Below are positions 16,546 through 22,986 of a DNA stretch of 36,810 nt, one piece after another. This DNA comes from Flavobacteriales bacterium. Lineage in GTDB: Bacteria; Bacteroidota; Bacteroidia; Flavobacteriales; Weeksellaceae. The stretch covers positions 1-36,810 of the forward strand of contig CAAGLV010000218.1 of the NCBI GenBank assembly GCA_900770875.1, written 5' to 3'. The notes under the pieces are model-generated. The model searched no databases. It saw nothing but the letters and a program-made list of their open reading frames with translations, and was not told the origin of the DNA. Position 1 is the stretch's first letter. Each line of letters opens with the position of its first letter. The position numbers and the translations under genes were made by a program.

Positions 16546-17394
16546 ATGCCTTGGTTTATAAGACGTAAAAAAAATATCACAACTCCTACTGAAGCAAAAA
16601 AAGATGTTCAGAAAGGATTATGGTATAAAACTCCATCTGGAAAAATTATCGAAACAGAAGAGCTAAAAGCGAACTGCTACGTAAGTCCAGAAGACGATCA
16701 TCATGTACAAATCGGATCTCAAGAATATTTCGAAATCTTATTTGATGAAGGTAAATTTACAGAATTAGACACTAAAGTTGAAAGTAAAGATCCATTAAAT
16801 TGGACTGACACACAACCTTACAAAGACCGTTTAAAATCAATCAAAAAGAAAACAGGATTAACAGATTCTATCCGTACAGGTGCTGGTAAAGTACACGGAA
16901 GAGAAATTGTAATTTCGTGTATGGATTTTAAATTCATCGGAGGTTCTTTAGGTTCTGTAATGGGAGAAAAAATTGCACGTGCAATCGACTATTGTATCAA
17001 AAACAAAGTTCCTTACGTTATCATCACACAATCGGGTGGTGCTCGTATGATGGAAGCTGCAATCTCTTTAATGCAATTAGCAAAAGTAGAAGCTAAATTA
17101 GTACAATTAGAAGAACACCAAATTCCATATATCACAATTTTAACTAATCCATCTTTTGGAGGTATTACAGCTTCTTTCGGATCGATTGGTGATGTTATTA
17201 TGGCCGAGCCAGGAGCCTTAATTGGTTTTGCTGGTCCTCGTGTAATTAAAGAAACAATTGGTAGAGATTTACCAGAAGGATTCCAAACTTCTGAATTCTT
17301 ATTAGAAAAAGGATTTGTTGATATGATCGTTCATCGTAAAAAGATGAAAGATAAATTAAAAGAAGTAACGGATATGCTTATGCCTATCAATTAA
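16546..17394 (+). CDS. accD: Acetyl-CoA carboxylase carboxyltransferase subunit beta
   Basis: The 282-residue subunit, with AccA, transfers the carboxyl group from biotin to acetyl-CoA, the first step of fatty-acid synthesis. The crotonase-like core is clear: SCMDFKFIGGSLGSVMGEK, then QSGGARMMEAAISLMQLAK, GGITASFGSIGDV, EPGALIGFAGPRVI and PEGFQTSEFLLEKGFVD. The N-terminal zinc ribbon (four Cys) of E. coli AccD is absent. The matching stretch GLWYKTPSGKIIETEELKAN has none of the paired Cys. An in-frame ATG lies 36 bases upstream (16510). I prefer 16546 since related proteins begin M-x-WF-x-R and it is preceded by an A/G-rich stretch (aaagaaag). Confidence 0.93.
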   Translation: MPWFIRRKKNITTPTEAKKDVQKGLWYKTPSGKIIETEELKANCYVSPEDDHHVQIGSQEYFEILFDEGKFTELDTKVESKDPLNWTDTQPYKDRLKSIKKKTGLTDSIRTGAGKVHGREIVISCMDFKFIGGSLGSVMGEKIARAIDYCIKNKVPYVIITQSGGARMMEAAISLMQLAKVEAKLVQLEEHQIPYITILTNPSFGGITASFGSIGDVIMAEPGALIGFAGPRVIKETIGRDLPEGFQTSEFLLEKGFVDMIVHRKKMKDKLKEVTDMLMPIN

Positions 17395-17402
17395 TTATAA
17401 AT

Positions 17403-17477
17403 TGAGTGCAAATTTTTATAAAAAAAAGTGAAATTTCTTTTGGAAATTAAAGTCTTGATTTTATATATTTGCACTCA
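17403..17477. repeat. 11-bp inverted repeat upstream of the tRNA pair
   Basis: TGAGTGCAAAT (17403-17413) is perfectly repeated in inverted orientation as ATTTGCACTCA (17467-17477). The right copy overlaps the tRNA promoter -7 word; the left copy lies 8 bases after the accD stop. Confidence 0.6.
17440..17471 (+). promoter_or_regulatory. Candidate tRNA operon promoter
   Basis: TTG (17440-17442), a 21-base spacer and TATATTTG (17464-17471). The start would be near 17478, a few bases before the tRNA-Gly 5' end. Confidence 0.6.
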
Positions 17478-17481
17478 GATC

Positions 17482-17554
17482 GCGAGAATAGCTCAGCTGG
17501 TAGAGCGCAACCTTGCCAAGGTTGAGGTCGCGGGTTCGAGCCCCGTTTCTCGCT
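17482..17554 (+). tRNA. tRNA-Gly (anticodon GCC)
   Basis: A 73-base cloverleaf. The acceptor stem GCGAGAA pairs with TTCTCGC and the discriminator base is T. The D arm is GCTCAGCTGGTAGAGC. The anticodon stem CCTTG..CAAGG presents GCC, and the T arm is GCGGGTTCGAGCCCCGT. The 3' CCA is not encoded. It is followed 21 bases later by tRNA-Leu, probably on the same transcript. Confidence 0.96.
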
Positions 17555-17575
17555 CTAACTTTTTTTAAGTTGGAT

Positions 17576-17659
17576 GCCTTGGTGGTGGAATTGGTAGACA
17601 CGCAGGACTTAAAATCCTGTGTCCATTAGGACGTGCGGGTTCAAGTCCCGCCTGAGGTA
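17576..17659 (+). tRNA. tRNA-Leu (anticodon TAA)
   Basis: An 84-base class II tRNA. The acceptor GCCTTGG pairs with CTGAGGT through G-U wobbles and the discriminator is A. The D loop contains TGGTAGACA. The anticodon stem CAGGA..TCCTG presents TAA, reading UUA, which is very frequent in these AT-rich genes. The long variable arm GTCC-ATTA-GGAC and the T arm GCGGGTTCAAGTCCCGC complete it. CCA is not fully encoded. Confidence 0.96.
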
Positions 17660-17663
17660 CAAT

Positions 17664-17696
17664 AAAAGCTCGAGAATATTTTTCTCGAGCTTTTTT
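17664..17696 (+). terminator. tRNA operon terminator
   Basis: A 13-bp stem (AAAAGCTCGAGAA, 17664-17676; TTCTCGAGCTTTT, 17682-17694) with a 5-base loop is followed by a T-run, directly after tRNA-Leu. Confidence 0.85.
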
Positions 17697-17776
17697 ATTT
17701 TATCTTTTTTTAAATTTCAATCCAACCTTTTTCTTTAATTCTTCATCTTAATAACATAAACCTAAAAAAGTTTAAG

Positions 17777-18376
17777 ATGAAAATAATAATCCATAATCCT
17801 TGTACTAAAAAATTATCTAACCATAATTTTTGTTCGACTTGCAATCATCAAATTCCCGATTTATCTGCATTAAGCAAATCCGAAGCACTTAATAAAATCT
17901 CAACCGAAAATATTACTTGTGCTATTTTTAGTAAAGACCAATTAACAGCTACTAATCCGTTAAAAAATATTTATAACATTATTGCTATTTCGGCAGCTAG
18001 TTTATTAATTCCACAAGTTAATGCGCAGCAATACGAAGTAAAGAATTCGTTAAATACAAAGCAAACGATTAATATTAAAACGAAAGAAATAATTTTTAGA
18101 ATAGAAGCTGATAATCCACAAAATGATGAAACTTATCGTGTACTAATCAACGATAAATTAATTTTAGATGATTTAAAAGCTAACCAAGATTATAAAATAA
18201 AATTTGATATCGAAAACAATTCTGAAATTGAAATTCGTGTAGCATCTAATCAATTCCCAGGTAATTTTAGTGTTATTTATCCTAGCAATCAATTACCCAA
18301 AAAAGTTGTGTATAACAAAAATCAAATTGTACTTAAACCTATTATAATGGGCAAAATTGCTGTTAAAAGAAATTAA
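17777..18376 (+). CDS. Membrane or exported protein with N-terminal cysteine motif (unknown function)
   Basis: A 199-residue protein of unknown role. Residues 1-58 carry a cysteine pattern, NPC9 then FC19STC22, followed by DLSALSKSEAL and TC48AIFSKDQL. A hydrophobic stretch at about 64-83 ends in VNAQQ and looks like an internal signal peptide or single membrane helix. The remaining 115 residues look beta-rich and end with KPIIMGKIAVKRN. I recall a similar Cys domain (PC..FC..C, then D-[LF]-[ST] and C..F..xQL) at the start of other Bacteroidota proteins of uncertain role. That is memory, not a search. It probably binds a metal in the cytoplasm. The gene stands alone between the tRNA and convergent terminators. 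Confidence 0.7.
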   Translation: MKIIIHNPCTKKLSNHNFCSTCNHQIPDLSALSKSEALNKISTENITCAIFSKDQLTATNPLKNIYNIIAISAASLLIPQVNAQQYEVKNSLNTKQTINIKTKEIIFRIEADNPQNDETYRVLINDKLILDDLKANQDYKIKFDIENNSEIEIRVASNQFPGNFSVIYPSNQLPKKVVYNKNQIVLKPIIMGKIAVKRN

Positions 18377-18395
18377 ATCGAACAATAATTTTAAC

Positions 18396-18426
18396 AAAAA
18401 AAGCTGAAGATTAACTTCAGCTTTTT
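18396..18426. terminator. Bidirectional terminator, Cys-motif gene / PH-domain gene junction
   Basis: GCTGAAG (18403-18409) and CTTCAGC (18415-18421) form the stem core around a 5-base loop, with A-run and T-run flanks. The stop codon of the minus-strand gene (18417-18419) is in the right arm. Confidence 0.85.
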
Positions 18427-18908
18427 AATACGATATTATTTGTAATCTCTTCGGGATTATCGCAACTTATATGTAAAATTTCGTTATTTGTAAGCGATAT
18501 GCGAATTGTATTTTTTAAATCAGATACATTATAAGTATCTCCTCCTTTACTATTTAAACTTATAATTCCCATTACACCCAAACTTCCTAAGTTATAATTA
18601 AATAAATTTAATGGAACTTTTTTTATAGATTTTATCTCGTTAAAATAAATGGTACGCGAACTTACAATACTTTCTAACACATATCTATCCTGATATACTT
18701 TTATTACACGATATCTTATCAGCACCAAATAAACAGCAACAGCAATCGCTATGATCGACACCACAACACCTATCATTGTATTTTGTTGATAGCCATTTAA
18801 AAGTAATGTTTTAAAACTTGCAATGCCGTAAGTAAAAAAAATTAACAAATAAACGATTGTTAATGCTATAAAAATTGGATGTAACGATATATTAATTCGT
18901 TTGCGCAT
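18417..18908 (-). CDS. Two-helix membrane protein with bacterial PH-like domain
   Basis: The 163-residue protein has two membrane helices (about 11-30 and 45-64). A cytoplasmic domain of about 95 residues resembles the bacterial pleckstrin-like (bPH) fold. The typical run is an RYRVIKVYQDRYVLES strand, then SRTIYFNEIKSIKKV, a glycine-rich loop GSLGVMGI, and IRISLTNNEILHISC before a C-terminal helix NPEEITNNI. The function of such proteins is unknown; lipid or envelope sensing is often supposed. It lies immediately downstream of a terminator serving the preceding gene, so it needs its own promoter. The nearest word, TAACTTTA at 18933-18940, has one mismatch. Confidence 0.72.
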   Translation of the reverse strand: MRKRINISLHPIFIALTIVYLLIFFTYGIASFKTLLLNGYQQNTMIGVVVSIIAIAVAVYLVLIRYRVIKVYQDRYVLESIVSSRTIYFNEIKSIKKVPLNLFNYNLGSLGVMGIISLNSKGGDTYNVSDLKNTIRISLTNNEILHISCDNPEEITNNIVLKS

Positions 18909-18941
18909 AGATAAGTAGAATTTAGATTTTACTAAAGTTAC

Positions 18942-18975
18942 AAAAAAAAGCTAAATGAATTATCATTTAGCTTTT
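18942..18975 (-). terminator. DUF3817 gene terminator
   Basis: AGCTAAATGA / TCATTTAGCT arms (18949-18958 and 18963-18972) with a 4-base loop. On the minus strand the stem is followed by eight T, right after the DUF3817 stop. Confidence 0.8.
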
Positions 18976-18979
18976 ACTT

Positions 18980-19270
18980 TTATTTGTTATATTTTTCTCC
19001 TTTTATCAATCGTTTATCAGCCCAAATTGTTCCGCCTGGAATAGTTGCTGCCACTAAAAAAATTAAAACGATCTTCCACGACCAATTGTATTTTTCTTTA
19101 AATATGTAAATCAACACCATGTAAAAAACAAATAATGCGCCGTGTATACGCCCTGTATGCGTAACAAAAGTAGGATCGTCTCCTAAATATTTCATTGGCA
19201 TTGCAATAAAAAATAATGCAAAAGCAGAAAGCGCTTCTAAATATCCAGTTATATTTAATAATTTTATCAT
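18980..19270 (-). CDS. DUF3817 small integral membrane protein
   Basis: A 96-residue protein with three hydrophobic helices matching the DUF3817 pattern. GYLEALSAFALFFIAMPMKY is followed by a charged loop, then GRIHGALFVFYMVLIY and a final helix IVLIFLVAATIPGGTIWADK. Function is unknown; it should lie in the inner membrane. The open frame extends 25 codons upstream to 19345. ATG at 19270 is chosen because MIKLLNITGYLEALS fits the family N-terminus and a promoter word at 19288-19295 falls inside the longer version. It appears monocistronic. Confidence 0.83.
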   Translation of the reverse strand: MIKLLNITGYLEALSAFALFFIAMPMKYLGDDPTFVTHTGRIHGALFVFYMVLIYIFKEKYNWSWKIVLIFLVAATIPGGTIWADKRLIKGEKYNK

Positions 19271-19287
19271 CAATCTTAAAATTTGCC

Positions 19288-19295
19288 CAAAAATA
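19288..19295 (-). promoter_or_regulatory. Candidate DUF3817 gene promoter (-7 TATTTTTG)
   Basis: A perfect TAnnTTTG on the minus strand. The predicted start near 19281 gives a leader of about 11 bases to the ATG at 19270. Confidence 0.45.
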
Positions 19296-19370
19296 GCCTT
19301 ATATTTTAATAATAAAAATGATATCTCATTACAAATCTTTATCAATCAATTATTTTTATCTCTAACTACT

Positions 19371-20996
19371 ATGCAAAATCGATTCATTTACTTTATAATA
19401 TTTTTTCTTACCTGTTTTGTACACACATTATATGCACAAGAAAAATTTGATATTTATAGATGGAACGAAGAAAAAAATGAATATGATTTCGATTTTAAAA
19501 CAAATAATAAAAACGAAGCTTTAGATTCTTTAAATCGAATTGGATTTTACACCTTGCAGATTGACTCGATTAACGATAATAAAGTCTATTTAAACAAAGG
19601 AAAAAATTACAAGACAATTTGGGTAAAAAACGAATCAATTTTTAAAAATTCAGGTTATAATCCAACCAATAATTTGGATTCGATTCTATCAAAAGCAATT
19701 CACGAAAATAGTCAAAAAGGATTTGCCTTTACCAATTTTAAAATTGTTCCGAAAGGAAATATAAACAACGAACAAAAAATAGAATTAATCTTAAATCTTG
19801 GCGAATTAAGACGAATTAATGCTGTTAAAAGCGTTAATTATCAAAAATTATCAAAAGGATATATTAAATATGGATTAGGATTAAAAAACGGAAAAATTTA
19901 TAACGACGAAATTATTGCAAATGCAAGCCAAGTTTTAGCCAACACCAATTACATCGAACAATTACAAACACCACAAACGTTATTTAAACCCGATTCTACC
20001 ATCGTTTATATTTATCCAGCCAAAATAAAATCGAACCATTTTGATGGGATTATAGGTTTTGGAAATGATGAGCAAGGTAAATTTAAATTAAACGGAAATG
20101 TCCTTTTAGAGCTAAATAATGTTTTTAACGGTTTAGAACAAATTAGATTAAATTGGATTGGTACAGCAACCAAAAACACAACCTTAGATTTACGCGTTAA
20201 ATTACCTTATCTTTTTAAATCGCCAATTGGATCGGAAACCGAATTTAAAGTTTTTAAACAAGATTCTGTATTTGTAAATCTCGATTTAGGCGAACGTTTA
20301 TTTTATCAGCTTAATCCAAATGCTAGTTTAGGTGTAAATTTAAATTATACCTCATCTAACTATTTATTAAACGATGCCAATTCTGCAGCTTACGACGATT
20401 ATAATAAAACCGGAATTGGTATTAGCTATAATTATTTTTTAACACATCCATTTATTTTAATGGAAGGAAAATCGTACTTAAATGTAAAAGTTTCTTCTTT
20501 AAAACGAAAAGAAACTAATTTTTCGTGGACCGAAGATGTAAACAACGAAACGACAAAGCAATACGAAATACGTTTGTTTACTTATCGCATATTTCAGCTT
20601 GCGCAAAAACATTATCTAAAAACAAAAATAGATTTTAGCACATTAATCGATAAAAAACAAGCATTTACCGAAAACGAACTTTACCGAATTGGTGGTTTTA
20701 ACAGCATCCGCGGTTTTAACGAAGAAAGTATTATTGCCAACATGTACGGAATTGGAAGTTTAGATTATCGCTTTTTACCTAACGAAGCATTTTACGTTAA
20801 TCTGTTTACCGATTATGCTTACATTAACAATAAACGCAACGATTTAAATTCGAATTTATTAAGTTTTGGAGCTGGAATTTCGTTTTTAACCAAATTAGGA
20901 ATTTTTAATTTAAGTTATGCTGTTGGTAAAAACGACAACCAACCATTTGATTTCAATAACTCGAAAATACATTTTGGAATATTAAGTCAATTTTAA
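19371..20996 (+). CDS. Omp85-like outer membrane protein, short form
   Basis: The 541-residue protein has a signal peptide ending HTLYAQ and a periplasmic part of roughly 200 residues with POTRA-like features (LDSLNRIGFYTLQID, GFAFTNFKIV). A beta-barrel follows, with alternating strands up to the terminal aromatic residue (GILSQF). The Omp85 superfamily loop motif appears as RIGGFNSIRGFNEES near residue 443, with I-R-G-F for V-R-G-F. Size and layout are closer to two-partner secretion transporters (FhaC/ShlB) than to BamA. However, no large secreted substrate lies beside it. Its role, either assembly or secretion, is open. It is divergent from the DUF3817 gene. Confidence 0.75.
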   Translation: MQNRFIYFIIFFLTCFVHTLYAQEKFDIYRWNEEKNEYDFDFKTNNKNEALDSLNRIGFYTLQIDSINDNKVYLNKGKNYKTIWVKNESIFKNSGYNPTNNLDSILSKAIHENSQKGFAFTNFKIVPKGNINNEQKIELILNLGELRRINAVKSVNYQKLSKGYIKYGLGLKNGKIYNDEIIANASQVLANTNYIEQLQTPQTLFKPDSTIVYIYPAKIKSNHFDGIIGFGNDEQGKFKLNGNVLLELNNVFNGLEQIRLNWIGTATKNTTLDLRVKLPYLFKSPIGSETEFKVFKQDSVFVNLDLGERLFYQLNPNASLGVNLNYTSSNYLLNDANSAAYDDYNKTGIGISYNYFLTHPFILMEGKSYLNVKVSSLKRKETNFSWTEDVNNETTKQYEIRLFTYRIFQLAQKHYLKTKIDFSTLIDKKQAFTENELYRIGGFNSIRGFNEESIIANMYGIGSLDYRFLPNEAFYVNLFTDYAYINNKRNDLNSNLLSFGAGISFLTKLGIFNLSYAVGKNDNQPFDFNNSKIHFGILSQF

Positions 20997-21048
20997 TTAC
21001 GATATCCGACAAAAAATGATTAACTTAGATAACTCAGAAAAAAAAATA

Positions 21049-21086
21049 TTCTATAAAATATAAAAAAACAATAATATTTTATAGAA
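21049..21086. repeat. 13-bp AT-rich inverted repeat before the C1 peptidase gene
   Basis: TTCTATAAAATAT (21049-21061) and ATATTTTATAGAA (21074-21086) are perfectly complementary around a 12-base loop. No T-run follows, so it is not a standard terminator. It lies 28 bases before the peptidase ATG and could be a leader hairpin or operator. Confidence 0.55.
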
Positions 21087-21114
21087 ATTAGCAATTCTTA
21101 AAAAGAGACATAAA

Positions 21115-22308
21115 ATGCGTAAAATATTCTATCCAATATTAGCATCTGCCCTATTCTTAGGTTCGGTTCAGTTTGCTAATGCACAAGATAATTTAGTAAA
21201 TTCTTTAAGTAAAAATGCAAGTGCAAATGCCAAAGATGCATTTCAGTTTACAGAAGTTATTAACTTAGCTCAAACTCCTGTTCAAAATCAAGGTTCATCT
21301 GGGACTTGTTGGTCGTATTCTGGAAGCTCGTTCATCGAATCAGAAATGTTACGAATGGGTAAAAAGCCAATTCAATTATCACAAATTTTTGTAGCTCGTA
21401 ATGCTTATGCCGATCGTGCTGAGCAATACGTTCGTATGCACGGAAATTTAGCTATGGGCGAAGGTGGTGTTTTTCATGATGTAATGAATGTTTATCGTAA
21501 ATACGGAATGGTTCCGCAAGAAGCTTATTCTGGTTTAAATTACGGAACAACTAAAAATCAGTTCGGAGAAATGTCGGCAGCAATGGAAGGATTCTTAAAA
21601 GGAATCGTTTCTAATCCAAATGGAAAATTAACTCCGAATTGGAAAACGGCTTATACTGGAATTATGGATGCGTATTTAGGAGCATATCCAAAAGAGTTTA
21701 TCTACAATGGTAAAAAATATACGCCTCGTACATTTGCTGATGAAATGGTAGGAATTAATCCAGACGATTACATTGCAATTTCTTCGTTTAAAAACGAGCC
21801 TTTATACAAACCATTTACGTTAATAATTCCGGATAACTGGGCATTTGGACAATATTACAATGTACCAATGGATGATTTAACTAAAACAATTGATTATGCT
21901 TTAAAAAACGGATTTACTGTAGCTTGGGCTCAAGACGTTTCAGAAAAATCGTTCTCTTGGAAAAATGGGGTAGCTTATGTTCCTGAAAAAGATTTTAGCG
22001 TAATGACTGTTGAAGAAAAAGCTGAAATGTTTAACGGACCAAAACCTGAGCGTGTAATTACAGAAGAAATGCGCCAAGAAGCTTTTGATAATTACGAAAC
22101 AACAGACGACCACGGAATGCACATTGTTGGTTTAGCTAAAGACCAGAACGGAAAAGAATACTATATTGTAAAAAACTCTTGGGGAGCATCTAACGATTAC
22201 CAAGGTTATTTATATGTAACAAAGGCTTACGTGCAATATAAAACTTTAAATATTTTAGTGAATAAGCACGGTGTTCCGAAACAATTATTAAAAAAATTAG
22301 GTCAATAA
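21115..22308 (+). CDS. Secreted C1 family cysteine peptidase (aminopeptidase C / bleomycin hydrolase type)
   Basis: The 397-residue protein has a signal peptide ending QFANAQ. The papain-fold active site is complete: oxyanion Gln59 and nucleophile Cys65 in PVQNQGSSGTCWSYS, His336 in DDHGMHIVG and Asn354 in YIVKNSWGAS. Features such as LSQIFVARNAYADRAEQYVR and the C-terminal extension past the Asn loop are those of peptidase C / bleomycin hydrolase. Those are normally cytoplasmic; here the enzyme is exported. It should remove N-terminal residues from peptides in the periplasm or outside the cell. A lipoprotein resembling C1-peptidase inhibitors is encoded convergently just downstream. Confidence 0.92.
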   Translation: MRKIFYPILASALFLGSVQFANAQDNLVNSLSKNASANAKDAFQFTEVINLAQTPVQNQGSSGTCWSYSGSSFIESEMLRMGKKPIQLSQIFVARNAYADRAEQYVRMHGNLAMGEGGVFHDVMNVYRKYGMVPQEAYSGLNYGTTKNQFGEMSAAMEGFLKGIVSNPNGKLTPNWKTAYTGIMDAYLGAYPKEFIYNGKKYTPRTFADEMVGINPDDYIAISSFKNEPLYKPFTLIIPDNWAFGQYYNVPMDDLTKTIDYALKNGFTVAWAQDVSEKSFSWKNGVAYVPEKDFSVMTVEEKAEMFNGPKPERVITEEMRQEAFDNYETTDDHGMHIVGLAKDQNGKEYYIVKNSWGASNDYQGYLYVTKAYVQYKTLNILVNKHGVPKQLLKKLGQ

Positions 22309-22329
22309 TTTGATATAAAATAATGCAAT

Positions 22330-22363
22330 AAAAAAGCGATTCTGAATTTAGAATCGCTTTTTT
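22330..22363. terminator. Bidirectional terminator, C1 peptidase / lipoprotein junction
   Basis: Perfect 14-base arms AAAAAAGCGATTCT (22330-22343) and its complement (22350-22363) enclose a 6-base loop, with the A and T runs built into the arms. Confidence 0.88.
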
Positions 22364-22790
22364 ATTTGATATTGATTTCGATCACTTTTGATTGATTGGT
22401 TAGCTTCGATTTAAATGAAAGCTTGGCTAAACCTGCTTTCTTTGCCTGAAAAGTATAAAATTGTTTTCCAGACGATTTTTCTTTTTTAGTATCGGCCGAA
22501 GCTTCGTAAACTTCAGAAATGTAAGTTAAATTAGGCGATAAATTAGGATCTAATTCCCATTCTAACTCTTGCCCTTCGGTCATAAATCCAAAACCGAAAT
22601 ATTGATCCAAAGTTATTTCAATCTTTTTTTGATTTCCGTTATAATAGGTAAACGAATCGCGTTCAAAAGATTCGGGCATCTCTGCTTTTAAAACTTTATT
22701 TTCTTCTTTTTCCTGTTTACTTTCTTTATTACTACAAGAAATAAAAAGACCTCCAATTAATAGATAAGAAAAAATAATATTCCATTTCAT
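22362..22790 (-). CDS. Lipoprotein with possible chagasin-like (I42) domain
   Basis: The 142-residue lipoprotein has a signal ending LFISC (Cys19). A Lys/Glu-rich linker (20-40) follows, then a beta-rich domain. That domain resembles the chagasin/ICP fold: IEITLDQYFGFGF, a loop EGQELEWEL near 72-80 (compare G-[YF]-x-W), and FYTFQAKKAGLAKLSFKSK at 111-129, close to the F.F.A..AG...L.F.Y block of that family. The RPW loop of classic inhibitors is not visible and the NPTTG loop is degenerate, so this is a distant match. Chagasins inhibit C1 papain-like peptidases, and a secreted C1 peptidase gene lies convergently 53 bases away. The similarity is by eye only. Confidence 0.6.
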   Translation of the reverse strand: MKWNIIFSYLLIGGLFISCSNKESKQEKEENKVLKAEMPESFERDSFTYYNGNQKKIEITLDQYFGFGFMTEGQELEWELDPNLSPNLTYISEVYEASADTKKEKSSGKQFYTFQAKKAGLAKLSFKSKLTNQSKVIEINIK

Positions 22791-22954
22791 AAGCTAAATT
22801 TAACACTAATTATTCAATTACAAATTTTATATTTTTAGGATTTTGGCTCGGCCTTTCCTAACTTCTGCTATATTACCTCTTTTCATTTCTATTTTTTAGT
22901 AAATTATTAATTAAAATTAAACTAAGATTACATTATTATTTCCTCTTATTCATT

Positions 22955-22962
22955 TAATTTTG
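22955..22962 (+). promoter_or_regulatory. Candidate dehydrogenase promoter (-7 TAATTTTG)
   Basis: A perfect TAnnTTTG match 24 bases before the ATG; the predicted start is near 22969. The 196-base gap around it holds no gene that I can see. Confidence 0.5.
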
Positions 22963-22986
22963 CATTCTTATTTTTAGACAATAAAT

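Noticed and set aside
17482..17659. tRNA pair as an integration site for a mobile element
   Set aside because: No integrase, direct repeat of a tRNA 3' end, or change in base composition is seen on either side.
17777..17850. Zinc anti-sigma (HxxxCxxC) motif in the Cys-motif protein
   Set aside because: The spacing is H-x2-C-x2-C with an extra Cys at 9, so it does not fit the strict motif; no sigma factor gene is adjacent.
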